DNA of 15,471 bases, taken from NCBI GenBank assembly GCA_964494325.1, contig CAZBTJ010000132.1, positions 1 through 15,471 on the forward strand, written 5' to 3'. Shown piece after piece: positions 1 to 6,684 of the stretch (position 1 is the first letter of the stretch; each line of letters begins with the position of its first letter). The position numbers and the translations under genes were made by a program. The notes below the pieces were generated by a model. The model did no database searches and was not told the origin of the DNA. It saw only the letters and a list, made by a program, of their open reading frames with translations. This stretch comes from JAIPFM01 sp964494325 (GTDB taxonomy: Bacteria > Planctomycetota > Phycisphaerae > Sedimentisphaerales > Anaerobacaceae).

Positions 1-2
1 AC

Positions 3-248
3 CAGGCTGTGCCGACGTCGGCACAGCTTACTTGGAGTCAACACGTTGAGCTGTTACCATTACCGTTACCGGTCACGAATAAGGCGGATAACCGGCGTCT
101 GGAGCGACGTATTATCAGTGACAACTTGTCTCCAAGACAGATCCGACAGGAGGTCCAGCAGATCGAAAAGAGTGAGCAGCCGCCTGCGCAAGACAGAAAA
201 CGCCGGGGTCTTTTGTTTAGTGACACAGCTTCTTCCAAAGTTTCTTAA
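3..248 (+). CDS. Possible C-terminal fragment of an unrecognised protein (runs in from the left edge)
   Basis: This frame is open from the window edge to a TAA at 246-248, about 81 codons. It contains LTWSQHVELL followed by a charged stretch, RRLERRIISDNLSPRQIRQEV. The pattern recalls the helical segment of ParB-like proteins, or the LxW(S/G)HxxxLL segment of DUF1016 (YhcG-like) nucleases, but neither match is good enough to name it. The tail is basic and low in complexity. No start codon with a ribosome binding site is visible inside the window, so the start would lie upstream. A 22-bp perfect palindrome at 6-27 falls within the reading frame. If that palindrome is an operator, this frame may be non-coding or a decayed remnant. 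Low confidence that it is expressed. Confidence 0.3.
   Translation, partial: QAVPTSAQLTWSQHVELLPLPLPVTNKADNRRLERRIISDNLSPRQIRQEVQQIEKSEQPPAQDRKRRGLLFSDTASSKVS
6..27. promoter_or_regulatory. 22-bp perfect palindrome, LacI-operator-like (copy 1)
   Basis: Eleven bases, GCTGTGCCGAC, are followed directly by their exact reverse complement. The core TGCCGACGTCGGCA has a central CpG, as in many LacI-family operators. It matches the palindrome at 667-688 at 15 of 22 positions, and all seven differences are transitions. It lies inside a doubtful open frame, so a coding origin cannot be excluded. The factor that would bind it is not in this window. Confidence 0.45.
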
Positions 249-393
249 CCGGATAACCCGACTAGAATTCATGGCGATAACTAGATACATGACATGACCC
301 CTATTTTGCTTCAGAGGACTAAGTGTGTAAATAATTATTTTATAAGAAGATATGGAGAGTGTTGCAGGGTCCCATCGGCCCTTGACAAGCGGG

Positions 394-548
394 AATTGTT
401 CTTTTTTTGAAAATTTAGTTCGGAAAATGGTTGGTGAGGGCTGATTCTTTGTATAGCCCATTCGGGTATTGTCCGTGGCGGTGGGTGTGCCCCGCCTCCT
501 GCAGGGGTTAATCCCTCATGGTTGGTTAGGCCAAGCATGGGGCGGCAT
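394..548 (+). repeat. 155-bp dispersed repeat, copy 1
   Basis: This segment is about 90% identical by eye to 8060-8214, in the same orientation and of the same overall length, with two compensating one-base indels. It starts at AATTGTT before a T-run and ends at GGGGCGGCAT. Predicted hairpins are 438-442/455-459 (GGGCT/AGCCC), 477-481/492-496 (GGCGG/CCGCC) and a longer one, 514-525/531-542, with one G-G mismatch and one G-T pair. There are no terminal inverted repeats and no obvious target duplication. It ends 174 bp before the LamG start codon. It could be a structured leader or ncRNA, a small non-autonomous mobile element, or an intergenic repeat family. Confidence 0.8.
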
Positions 549-593
549 AATTAATATCTGAAGGTGAAGTTATGCGACATGGTTTATTATTGG

Positions 594-621
594 TTGTTTT
601 GTCCCATATTTCCCATATATA
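594..621 (+). promoter_or_regulatory. Possible sigma-70-type promoter for the LamG gene
   Basis: A TTGTTT hexamer at 594-599 and TATATA at 616-621 are 16 bp apart, in AT-rich sequence about 100 bp upstream of the LamG start. The palindrome at 667-688 would then lie downstream of the transcription start, where a bound repressor could block elongation. This rests on hexamer similarity alone, and promoter consensus in this lineage is uncertain. Confidence 0.3.
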
Positions 622-666
622 AATAGGTGAAATATGTTGCGTAGCAAAAAAACAGGCTTTCAAGAG

Positions 667-688
667 ACTATGCTAACGTTAGCACAGT
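667..688. promoter_or_regulatory. Operator-like palindrome upstream of the LamG gene (copy 2)
   Basis: The core TGCTAACGTTAGCA (671-684) is a perfect 14-bp palindrome with central CpG, a form typical of LacI-family operators. Symmetry continues outward as ACT/AGT on either side of one mismatched pair (670/685). It shares 15 of 22 positions with the palindrome at 6-27, all differences being transitions. It sits 34 bp before the ATG at 723 and 20 bp before its Shine-Dalgarno, a good place for repression of the LamG gene. No LacI-type regulator is encoded in the window. Confidence 0.55.
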
Positions 689-722
689 GTCACTTTTAAC
701 CCATTGTTGGAGGAAACTGATC

Positions 723-2222
723 ATGTGTAAAAGAAAGATTATTTGTGTCGTTTCTTTTGGTTTGCTGCTTGGCTTGGTTCTAACGAACGCCACCAATGCT
801 GCTGATCCTAATGCTGCTGATCCTAATGCTGCTGATCCTAATCTTGTCGGCTGGTGGATGTTCGACGAGGGCGAGGGTAACAAAGTGTTGGACAGCTCCG
901 GCTATGGCCGAGACGGCACAATAAAAGGCGGCGTCACGTTTGTGCTCGGGCATGGGTATGTGGGCTATGCTTTAGAGTTCCAGGGCAAGTCTACCCGCGT
1001 GGATGTAACCGGTTACGTGGGCATTTCGGGGACGCAATCTCGAACCACTGCTGCCTGGATCAAGACCGCAGAAGACGGCGACATTCTGGTCATGGGCGAC
1101 TCTGGTACGGGCGAAATGTGGCAATTCGTGATCATGGATCACGTCCTCCGCGTGGAAGTTGGAAGCCAAAACAATTACATAGCAGGCGAGACCGATCTGT
1201 ACGATAATGCCTGGCATCACGTGGCCGCAGTGCTTGATAGCAACGATACGCCCAACCCCACAGCCGGGGACATCAAGCTTTATGTAGATGGTGTGCTGGA
1301 AACCGTCAGCGGCACACCGGACGTGGCGATCAATACCAAGTCCGGCAGAAAGGATATCAGAATCGGCCGTGTGTATTGGCAAGACATCGGTAATTTTGGC
1401 CTTTTAGATGATGTCCGCATCTACGACAGGGCGCTGACCGAGGAAGAGATCAAGGATCTGGCGCTAGGTAAACTAAGGCACTCTCCACGTGAAGATGCTA
1501 TCGTGTCGCCGGGTGACACAGAGCTGAGTTGGACTTTGCCGGATTCATTGGTGCCGGGTCAGTCAGTACCGGTTGACGTCTATTTCACAGACGACTATGA
1601 TGCGCTAAAGATGTTCTCCGACCCTGAATCGATACGGATTGTTAGCCAAAAGGATGTTAACTCCGTTATTGTGAAAACGCAGTCCAATACGAAATACTAC
1701 TGGGCCGTAGACACCTATATCGGCGATCCAAACGATCCAATCTATAGCCCCATCTTTAGCTTCGTTGCAGGCAATTTGATTCCCGAAGTGAACGCCGGTG
1801 CCGATGTGGTGAGTTGGCTGGAGGACGGTGTCAGAATCAGGAATCTGAACGGAAGAGTCCTGGATGACGGCGCCATCCAGCCTTATACTGTGCAGTGGAC
1901 GGTCATTAGTGAGCCCGATGATACCAACAGCCCTGATGCGATGATTGCCGATGCGACGAGCGAGAACGCCAGTATCACCATGTCCGTGGTGGGCGATTAC
2001 GTGCTTCAGCTGGATGCTTTCGATGGCGAGCACACCGGGTCGAATAGCCTCACGATTCACGTTTATGCCGATTCCTGCGAAGCGGCCAAGGCCCTGCCGG
2101 ACTATGTACCCTTGGTCGGTGATCTCAATGGAGACTGCAAGGTTGACGATCTGGATATGGCTTTGCTCCAGGAAAACTGGCTGCAGGACATTTCGCTAAC
2201 TGAGGAGGTCGAACTCGATTAA
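723..2222 (+). CDS. Secreted LamG-domain protein with C-terminal dockerin-like calcium loop
   Basis: A 499-residue exported protein, probably a carbohydrate-binding or surface protein. I chose ATG 723 over an upstream in-frame GTG (687) because GGAGG at 709-713 sits 9 bases before it and 687 falls in the operator-like palindrome. Residues 1-25 form a signal peptide (basic MCKRK, then a hydrophobic run ending near TNA). Three AADPN repeats (26-40) follow as a linker. Residues 41-248 are a LamG/concanavalin-A-like domain, from LVGWWMFDEGEG to YDRALTEEEIKDLA. Residues about 255-450 look like one or two Ig/FN3/PKD-like beta domains. The tail has one EF-hand-type loop with D467, N469, D471, D475 and D478, as in the single dockerin-like repeats common in Phycisphaerae proteins. 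No catalytic motif is seen. It is probably monocistronic: operator-like site before it, hairpin terminator after it. Confidence 0.85.
   Translation: MCKRKIICVVSFGLLLGLVLTNATNAADPNAADPNAADPNLVGWWMFDEGEGNKVLDSSGYGRDGTIKGGVTFVLGHGYVGYALEFQGKSTRVDVTGYVGISGTQSRTTAAWIKTAEDGDILVMGDSGTGEMWQFVIMDHVLRVEVGSQNNYIAGETDLYDNAWHHVAAVLDSNDTPNPTAGDIKLYVDGVLETVSGTPDVAINTKSGRKDIRIGRVYWQDIGNFGLLDDVRIYDRALTEEEIKDLALGKLRHSPREDAIVSPGDTELSWTLPDSLVPGQSVPVDVYFTDDYDALKMFSDPESIRIVSQKDVNSVIVKTQSNTKYYWAVDTYIGDPNDPIYSPIFSFVAGNLIPEVNAGADVVSWLEDGVRIRNLNGRVLDDGAIQPYTVQWTVISEPDDTNSPDAMIADATSENASITMSVVGDYVLQLDAFDGEHTGSNSLTIHVYADSCEAAKALPDYVPLVGDLNGDCKVDDLDMALLQENWLQDISLTEEVELD
798..842 (+). repeat. Three perfect 15-bp tandem repeats inside the LamG gene
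   Basis: The unit GCTGCTGATCCTAAT occurs three times without change at 798-812, 813-827 and 828-842. It is in frame and encodes AADPN three times, directly after the signal peptide. Perfect nucleotide identity suggests recent slippage expansion. Copy-number change would lengthen or shorten the linker without breaking the frame. Confidence 0.95.
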
Positions 2223-2261
2223 CTGAGGTTGACAACTGTATGGTTTCCTCCATAGAAGAAC

Positions 2262-2297
2262 AAGCTTCGACGGAGTTTACTTGCTCCGTCGAAGCTT
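2262..2297 (+). terminator. Strong hairpin after the LamG gene, probable terminator
   Basis: A perfect 14-bp stem (2262-2275 with 2284-2297) encloses an 8-base loop, 40 bp after the LamG stop. It is followed by TTGTCTCTG, only a weak T-rich tail, so it may be an imperfect intrinsic terminator or an mRNA-stabilising hairpin. It separates the LamG gene from the sigma-factor operon. Confidence 0.65.
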
Positions 2298-2366
2298 TGT
2301 CTCTGTAACTGGACTTTTGTGAAGTGCTTGAGAATTTAGTCAGAATCGTTTAATAGCTGAACCACT

Positions 2367-2897
2367 ATGGAATACGACCAACGCAATGAGCAGTTCATGC
2401 GGCTCTTTACGGGGCAAGAGCGAGAGTTACGTGGTTATATCTTCTCGCTCTTACCGAATCGGACGGCGGCGGATGATGTCTTCCAGGAGACCTCCATTGC
2501 ATTGTTGAAGAAGTTTGGAGAGTATGATAGCCAATTACCCTTTTTCAATTGGGCCTGTCGGTTTGCCTATTACGAGGTGTTGAAACATCGCAAGAAACAA
2601 CGAATTCTGCATAAATACTTTTCTGATACCACCCTTGAATATTTATCGCAGGAACGGATCGAGGAACAGGATCACCTAAAGGAGCGTCGGGAGGCTTTGA
2701 AGTATTGTATGGAACGTCTCTCCAAGAAGGATCGCGATCTTTTGGGCATGCGTTATGCAACGCGTATCACGATCGCACAATTGGCGAATGATCTAGGGAC
2801 ACCCGCAAAACGACTGTATGACGCCTTGGAACGGATACGACGCAATCTTATGAAATGTGCGACGAAGCGTTTCGGAGTGGAGGATTCCGCCTTATGA
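2367..2897 (+). CDS. ECF-type RNA polymerase sigma factor (sigma-70 family)
   Basis: A 176-residue sigma factor, which would direct RNA polymerase to a small set of promoters. Region 2 spans about residues 8-80: the acidic DDVFQE segment (36-41) matches region 2.2, and FFNWACRFAYYEVLKHRKKQR (59-79) is the -10 recognition part. Region 4 spans about 115-162 with a helix-turn-helix (ITIAQLANDLGTPAKRLYDALERIRRNL) for the -35. There is no region 1 or 3, as usual for ECF factors. The style matches the group expanded in Rhodopirellula and Verrucomicrobia. No strong Shine-Dalgarno precedes ATG 2367. The stop overlaps the start of the FecR-like gene (ATGA, 2894-2897), which points to translational coupling with its probable regulator. 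A possible promoter is TTGAGA (2328-2333) with TTTAAT (2349-2354). Confidence 0.9.
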   Translation: MEYDQRNEQFMRLFTGQERELRGYIFSLLPNRTAADDVFQETSIALLKKFGEYDSQLPFFNWACRFAYYEVLKHRKKQRILHKYFSDTTLEYLSQERIEEQDHLKERREALKYCMERLSKKDRDLLGMRYATRITIAQLANDLGTPAKRLYDALERIRRNLMKCATKRFGVEDSAL

Positions 2898-4486
2898 AAC
2901 CACAAGATATCCAAGAGCGACAATTCATGGAATTCCTTTCTGCCCTTGTGGATGAGACGATGAGTGACGAACAGCTCAAGGAATTGGATGCACTCTTACA
3001 GAACGATGCTGAATTACGAAAACGCTATTTACACTATGTGGATATGCATGAGCATCTGAGCGATTTGGTTGTACCGGCGCCCACAGAAGGGGGGTGGGCA
3101 CCGGTGGTTACACTGTCGCGTCCCTGGCGTATTTATGGTCTGGTAGCGTTCGTTGTATTATTACTTTCATTGACGATGCAGTGGGTACTTAGACAACCCG
3201 AACCAAGTCCTCCTATTTCAGATCCACTCGTACAGACATTATCTCAACCCTATGTTGCGACCTTAAAACGAAGTACCGATTGTCAATGGGCTGGGGATAC
3301 CATCCCCGAGGGGATGCGTCTATTACCAGGGCCTTTGTCACTCCATGTAGGTCAGGCGAAAATCGTGTTCGATAGTGGGGCCGTCGTGCTGCTCAACGGG
3401 CCGACGGAGGTGGTGATCAAAGGTACATCGGCTATGGTTTTAAAACGGGGTGAGATCTCCTTTCAAAGCGATGATACCATTGAAGCTTTCGATCTTACAA
3501 CCCCGATGGCCGTTCATGTGAATCACGGTACGGAATACGCGTTAAAGGTGGTACAGGGACGTGAAGAATTACATGTCTTTGATGGGGAAGTGAGTCGTTT
3601 GAATGAACAGGGAATTGGGGAACGTTTACATCGAGGACAAGCGAAAGCGTATTCCCAGTCAACAATCCCGGCAACTCATATTGACTTAGGGATCAATCAA
3701 TGGCAACAACAGCGTTTGGCGCCAATACCACAAGCCTATGACCTGGAAACGTCACTGCTAGCTTACGATCGTTTTCAGTATGCCGATCCTTTGGTATTAA
3801 CAAGTAATCGTGCGTTAGCAGGGGGGGGGTGGAAGGATTATTGGTATGGTTATACCCGTGATTTGGAGGGTCAATTGATTGTGGATATGCCCTTGATCGA
3901 TCCTACGATAGGGATCGGTGGCGATGCTGGATTTCTACATGTGCACCCCGGTAGCTTGATGGGTGTGTACCGCCAACTGGCGACACCTATCGATATGAAT
4001 GAATCGGGCGTTTTCTACATCAGCTTATATTTTCAATTCAATCGCGATACGAGTCTTAAGGATGATCTCGCCCATACCATGAATGCCTTTGTGGTCCAGC
4101 TTCACCCAGGGTACAAGTACGATGTCAGGGATCACCGTATTGAAGTGGGTATCCATGTGGATTCCGATACGATATTTACACGTTATAACGACGTCCGTAT
4201 TGACCGGGGCTCGGTACCCTTATTAGAGAACGAGCCTTACTTGTTTGTTGGTAAACTGGTGGCAAATCAAATACACACCGACCAAATGTTTGTGAGCGTC
4301 TTTCATGCGAAGGAATCCTTGCCAGTCTACGAACCGGATGAATGGGGTCTGAAAGGGATCTCCTTTAACGCGGATCAGGAATATGGCCGTGTGCTAGTGC
4401 ACGTCAATACCAAATCCTATCACCACCAGTTAGACGATATTCGCATCGGCAAGACCTGGGCCTCTGTGACTGTGCCCTTTAAATAA
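2894..4486 (+). CDS. FecR-like membrane protein with C-terminal lectin-like domain, probable anti-sigma regulator
   Basis: A 530-residue single-pass membrane protein, probably controlling the sigma factor encoded just upstream. Start ATG 2894 was chosen because GGAGG (2879-2883) sits 10 bases before it and it overlaps the sigma stop by 4 bases; an in-frame ATG at 2855 lies inside the sigma gene. Residues 1-60 are a cytoplasmic helical domain (FMEFLSALVDETMSDEQLKELDALL...LRKRYLHYVDMHEHL), typical of planctomycete FecR proteins. A transmembrane helix lies at about 79-98. Residues about 115-265 form a FecR beta domain (FDSGAVVLLNGPTEVVIKG...LKRGEISF, then HGTEYALKV...HVFDGEV). Residues about 285-530 resemble a concanavalin-A-like fold, ending DDIRIGKTW, and would lie outside the membrane as a possible glycan sensor (inference). 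A run of nine G at 3821-3829 encodes the glycines of ALAGGGW. Confidence 0.82.
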   Translation: MKPQDIQERQFMEFLSALVDETMSDEQLKELDALLQNDAELRKRYLHYVDMHEHLSDLVVPAPTEGGWAPVVTLSRPWRIYGLVAFVVLLLSLTMQWVLRQPEPSPPISDPLVQTLSQPYVATLKRSTDCQWAGDTIPEGMRLLPGPLSLHVGQAKIVFDSGAVVLLNGPTEVVIKGTSAMVLKRGEISFQSDDTIEAFDLTTPMAVHVNHGTEYALKVVQGREELHVFDGEVSRLNEQGIGERLHRGQAKAYSQSTIPATHIDLGINQWQQQRLAPIPQAYDLETSLLAYDRFQYADPLVLTSNRALAGGGWKDYWYGYTRDLEGQLIVDMPLIDPTIGIGGDAGFLHVHPGSLMGVYRQLATPIDMNESGVFYISLYFQFNRDTSLKDDLAHTMNAFVVQLHPGYKYDVRDHRIEVGIHVDSDTIFTRYNDVRIDRGSVPLLENEPYLFVGKLVANQIHTDQMFVSVFHAKESLPVYEPDEWGLKGISFNADQEYGRVLVHVNTKSYHHQLDDIRIGKTWASVTVPFK

Positions 4487-4617
4487 CACGGTCTTCTAGG
4501 TCGTGAAGGTCTTAGTTCTTTACGGTTGTTAAAGCAAATTGGACACAATCAAAGACTGTTAACCTATTTTTGAGTGAATCAACTGTTAGAAATTTTCATC
4601 CTGTATGGAGAACTGCT

Positions 4618-5433
4618 ATGAGAATCCATCGTGCATTTACCCTGATTGAATTACTGGTCGTCATCTCTGTGATTGCGGTGCTCATGGCGATCTTAATGCC
4701 CAGTTTGCAGTTGGCGCGACGTATGGCCATGGGATCGTACTGCATGGCCAATGCCAGGAGTATTGCCTATGCTTGGTTCTTCTACCAGTCGGATAATGAC
4801 GGTCGCATTTGCAGTGCCAATCCGGGGGCTGATTTGGGCTGGGTGCGTAATCCAGAGACCGCTACTGGAACGGTATTGGGCAGCCGTGAAATTGTTGAGG
4901 ACGAAGATGAGTTTCGTGGTATCGAGAAAGGAAAGCTGTTTCCCTTTATCAAAGATGTAAAGGTCTTTCATTGTCCGGCGGACAAGCGAATCAGTGTATT
5001 AGGGACCAATGTTTTTCGTACCTATTCGCTTCCCGGTTGCCTGTTTTCCCAAACCGATCGCAGCCACCAGTACTATAGAAAACAGATTATCAAGTTCGAC
5101 CAGATCCGTCGGCCGTCGGCCAAGTATATGTTGGTGGAAGAGGCTGACATGCGGGAATACAACTCCGGACCCTGGAGTTTCGGATCGCGTGAACTCGGTT
5201 TTGTGCCGGAGAAGTGGTGGGACCCCTTAGCCGTCTTCCATGGCCAGAGCGGCACCCTGGGTTTTTGCGACGGTCATGCCGAAGTGCACATGTGGCGTGA
5301 CAAATTCACCAAGGAACGGATGGACAAGATCATCCGGGAAGGAACTACTAACTACGGCACCGCAGATCCCCCGGCGGGGCAGACCACGGATTTAGAGTAT
5401 ATGGCTCGGGGCTGGCCCTATGGAACCAACTGA
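4618..5433 (+). CDS. Pseudopilin-like protein with type IV prepilin leader (paralogue 1)
   Basis: A 271-residue protein. The start at ATG 4618 follows TATGGAG (GGAG 4606-4609, 8 bases away); an upstream in-frame TTG at 4570 lacks support. The leader MRIHRA precedes the prepilin-peptidase site, with cut expected between A6 and F7. The mature N-terminus FTLIELLVVISVIAVLMAIL has the conserved Glu at +5 (E11) and one hydrophobic helix. The rest is a globular domain with GRICSANPG, KGKLFPFIKDVKVFHCP and, near the end, G215-F-C-D-G-H220 followed by WRDKFTKERMDKIIREG, NYGT, PP and a final GWP. This is the large PVC family annotated as type II secretion or prepilin-type N-terminal domain proteins. 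It is paralogous over its whole length to the product of 6685-7515. The next gene starts 48 bp downstream, so the two are probably cotranscribed. The real role is unknown. Confidence 0.85.
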   Translation: MRIHRAFTLIELLVVISVIAVLMAILMPSLQLARRMAMGSYCMANARSIAYAWFFYQSDNDGRICSANPGADLGWVRNPETATGTVLGSREIVEDEDEFRGIEKGKLFPFIKDVKVFHCPADKRISVLGTNVFRTYSLPGCLFSQTDRSHQYYRKQIIKFDQIRRPSAKYMLVEEADMREYNSGPWSFGSRELGFVPEKWWDPLAVFHGQSGTLGFCDGHAEVHMWRDKFTKERMDKIIREGTTNYGTADPPAGQTTDLEYMARGWPYGTN

Positions 5434-5481
5434 TGGGGCTTGGTTCAAATACGACTACGATGGTCCCAAAGGAAGAACAAG

Positions 5482-6432
5482 ATGAATAATCCGATTTTGT
5501 ACGTATTAATACTCTGTGTTGTGATAACGAGCTGTACGCTAGCAGCAAAACTGGACCGCAGTGAAGACTTGTTACTGCTTGACAATGGAACCATGAAGAT
5601 TGGCATTAATCGCCTTATGGGGGCGTCGATCACCTGGTTGTCCTGGCAGGACTATCCGAAGAACATGGTTAATTCTGCGGACCCAGGCCGACTCATTCAG
5701 CAGTCCTACTACGCTGGTAAGCGGCTCAATCGTCAGGCCGATGGTCAGAGCAAGAGCTGGAGTCCCTGGACCTGGAATCCCATTCAGGGTGGGGGTGTCT
5801 CCTCCTGGGCCCGTGTTAATGTGTTCAAGGAATTGGACAGTCACACGCTCTATGCCGAGACTGTGCCCAAGCTCTGGGACATGCCTAATGAAGAAGCCAC
5901 CGCGCTGATGCGCCAGTGGACACGTTTTGAGCCCAATATGCCCAATGGGGTAGTGGTACGTTGTGAGTTGGTCTGTCAACGTGACGAGAATGACCGCTGG
6001 GGACCGGCTGCTCTAAGACCACAGGAGGTGCCTGCCTGTTATTTCACCCGTAACTTCAACACTGTAAAAAGTTACTTGGGTGACGGGCAGTGGCGTGTCG
6101 AAACTCAGTCACCCGGCCCGCCTTGGGGCAAGGCCCATCCACCGGGCAAGGCCATGGCTCTTTTCAATGCCGCGGGCCAAGGCGTGGCCGTGTTCAGTCC
6201 CAGTGCCACACAGAACTGGAACTATGGTCCGCATGGATACGGTCTCAGTGACGACCCGGCCGCCGGTCCCTGTATGCATGTGGCGCCTATTGACCGTGTC
6301 CTTCTCGGTCCCCGATCCACGTATTGCTATCGGTACTGGCTCGTAGTGGGTGACGAGGTAAAACTCGCGAATAGTTTAGATGGCCTGTGGAAGAAATACG
6401 TGACAGAACGTGCCGAACTGATTAATCCGTAA
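5482..6432 (+). CDS. Secreted protein or lipoprotein of unknown function
   Basis: A 316-residue exported protein that I cannot name. The start is ATG 5482 after AAAGGAAG (5468-5475); an in-frame TTG at 5440 has no ribosome site. The N-terminus MNNPILYVLILCVVITSC could be a lipoprotein signal (lipobox ITSC, C18) or a plain signal peptide cut after TLA. The mature part starts with LLLLDNGTMKIGINRLMGASITWLSW, a beta-strand pattern like the opening of galactose-mutarotase-like sandwiches. Distinctive motifs are DPGRLIQQSYYAG (67-79), WTWNPIQGGG (96-105) and a Trp/Pro-rich middle (GPPWGKAHPPGKAMALF). Similar GR-x-x-QQSYY and W-x-WNP-x-QGG motifs occur, as I recall, in uncharacterised secreted proteins of Bacteroidetes and PVC polysaccharide loci. 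A carbohydrate-binding or carbohydrate-active beta-sandwich is plausible but not shown. It lies between two pseudopilin paralogues. Confidence 0.7.
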   Translation: MNNPILYVLILCVVITSCTLAAKLDRSEDLLLLDNGTMKIGINRLMGASITWLSWQDYPKNMVNSADPGRLIQQSYYAGKRLNRQADGQSKSWSPWTWNPIQGGGVSSWARVNVFKELDSHTLYAETVPKLWDMPNEEATALMRQWTRFEPNMPNGVVVRCELVCQRDENDRWGPAALRPQEVPACYFTRNFNTVKSYLGDGQWRVETQSPGPPWGKAHPPGKAMALFNAAGQGVAVFSPSATQNWNYGPHGYGLSDDPAAGPCMHVAPIDRVLLGPRSTYCYRYWLVVGDEVKLANSLDGLWKKYVTERAELINP

Positions 6433-6597
6433 ATGATTATCAAAACCGGAGCAGAAAAACGGACTGGTTGATTACACACATAGCTAAGCATACATGTTTC
6501 TATGGTGCAATGAATAGTCTGTATCGTACATTTTTTATACTCGATTCGTTACAATTTTCTAGAGAACCGTATAAAAGACTGTTATGGAGATTGGAAC

Positions 6598-6654
6598 ATG
6601 CAAAGGAACCCTTTAAGACGTCAAATGGGAAATGTCTGTAAAGAAAGATTGTAG
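6598..6654 (+). other. Possible 18-codon leader ORF before the second pseudopilin gene
   Basis: ATG 6598 follows GGAG (6586-6589) at 8 bases and runs 18 codons (MQRNPLRRQMGNVCKERL) to TAG 6652-6654, ending 30 bp before the pseudopilin start. The spacing of ATG and GGAG resembles that before the paralogue at 4618 (GGAG at 4606-4609). It may be a leader peptide, a relic of an older start region, or chance. Confidence 0.2.
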
Positions 6655-6684
6655 CTTTGCAGTGCGAATCGGAAAGGACTTAAC

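Larger units (their letters stand above)
249..722. other. Gene-free stretch before the LamG gene
   Basis: No credible gene is seen in these 474 bases. From 249 to 393 the sequence is AT-rich and shows nothing beyond an isolated TTGACA at 382-387 without a convincing -10 partner. The stretch then holds copy 1 of a 155-bp repeat (394-548), a promoter-like pair (594-621), an operator-like palindrome (667-688) and the Shine-Dalgarno sequence GGAGG (709-713) of the next gene. Confidence 0.6.

Noticed and set aside
382..387. Perfect TTGACA hexamer before repeat copy 1
   Set aside because: No -10-like hexamer at 15-19 bp, and copy 2 has no equivalent, so it is not called a promoter.
335..538. Minus-strand ORF overlapping repeat copy 1, similar to one at 7953-8204 (THPPPRTI, TKFSKKNN)
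   Set aside because: The similarity follows from the 155-bp DNA repeat. A one-base indel shifts the frame between copies, so the peptides agree only in part, and no ribosome site or family is seen.
2855..2893. Upstream in-frame ATG (2855) for the FecR-like gene
   Set aside because: It lies inside the sigma gene and lacks a Shine-Dalgarno; ATG 2894 has GGAGG and the ATGA overlap.
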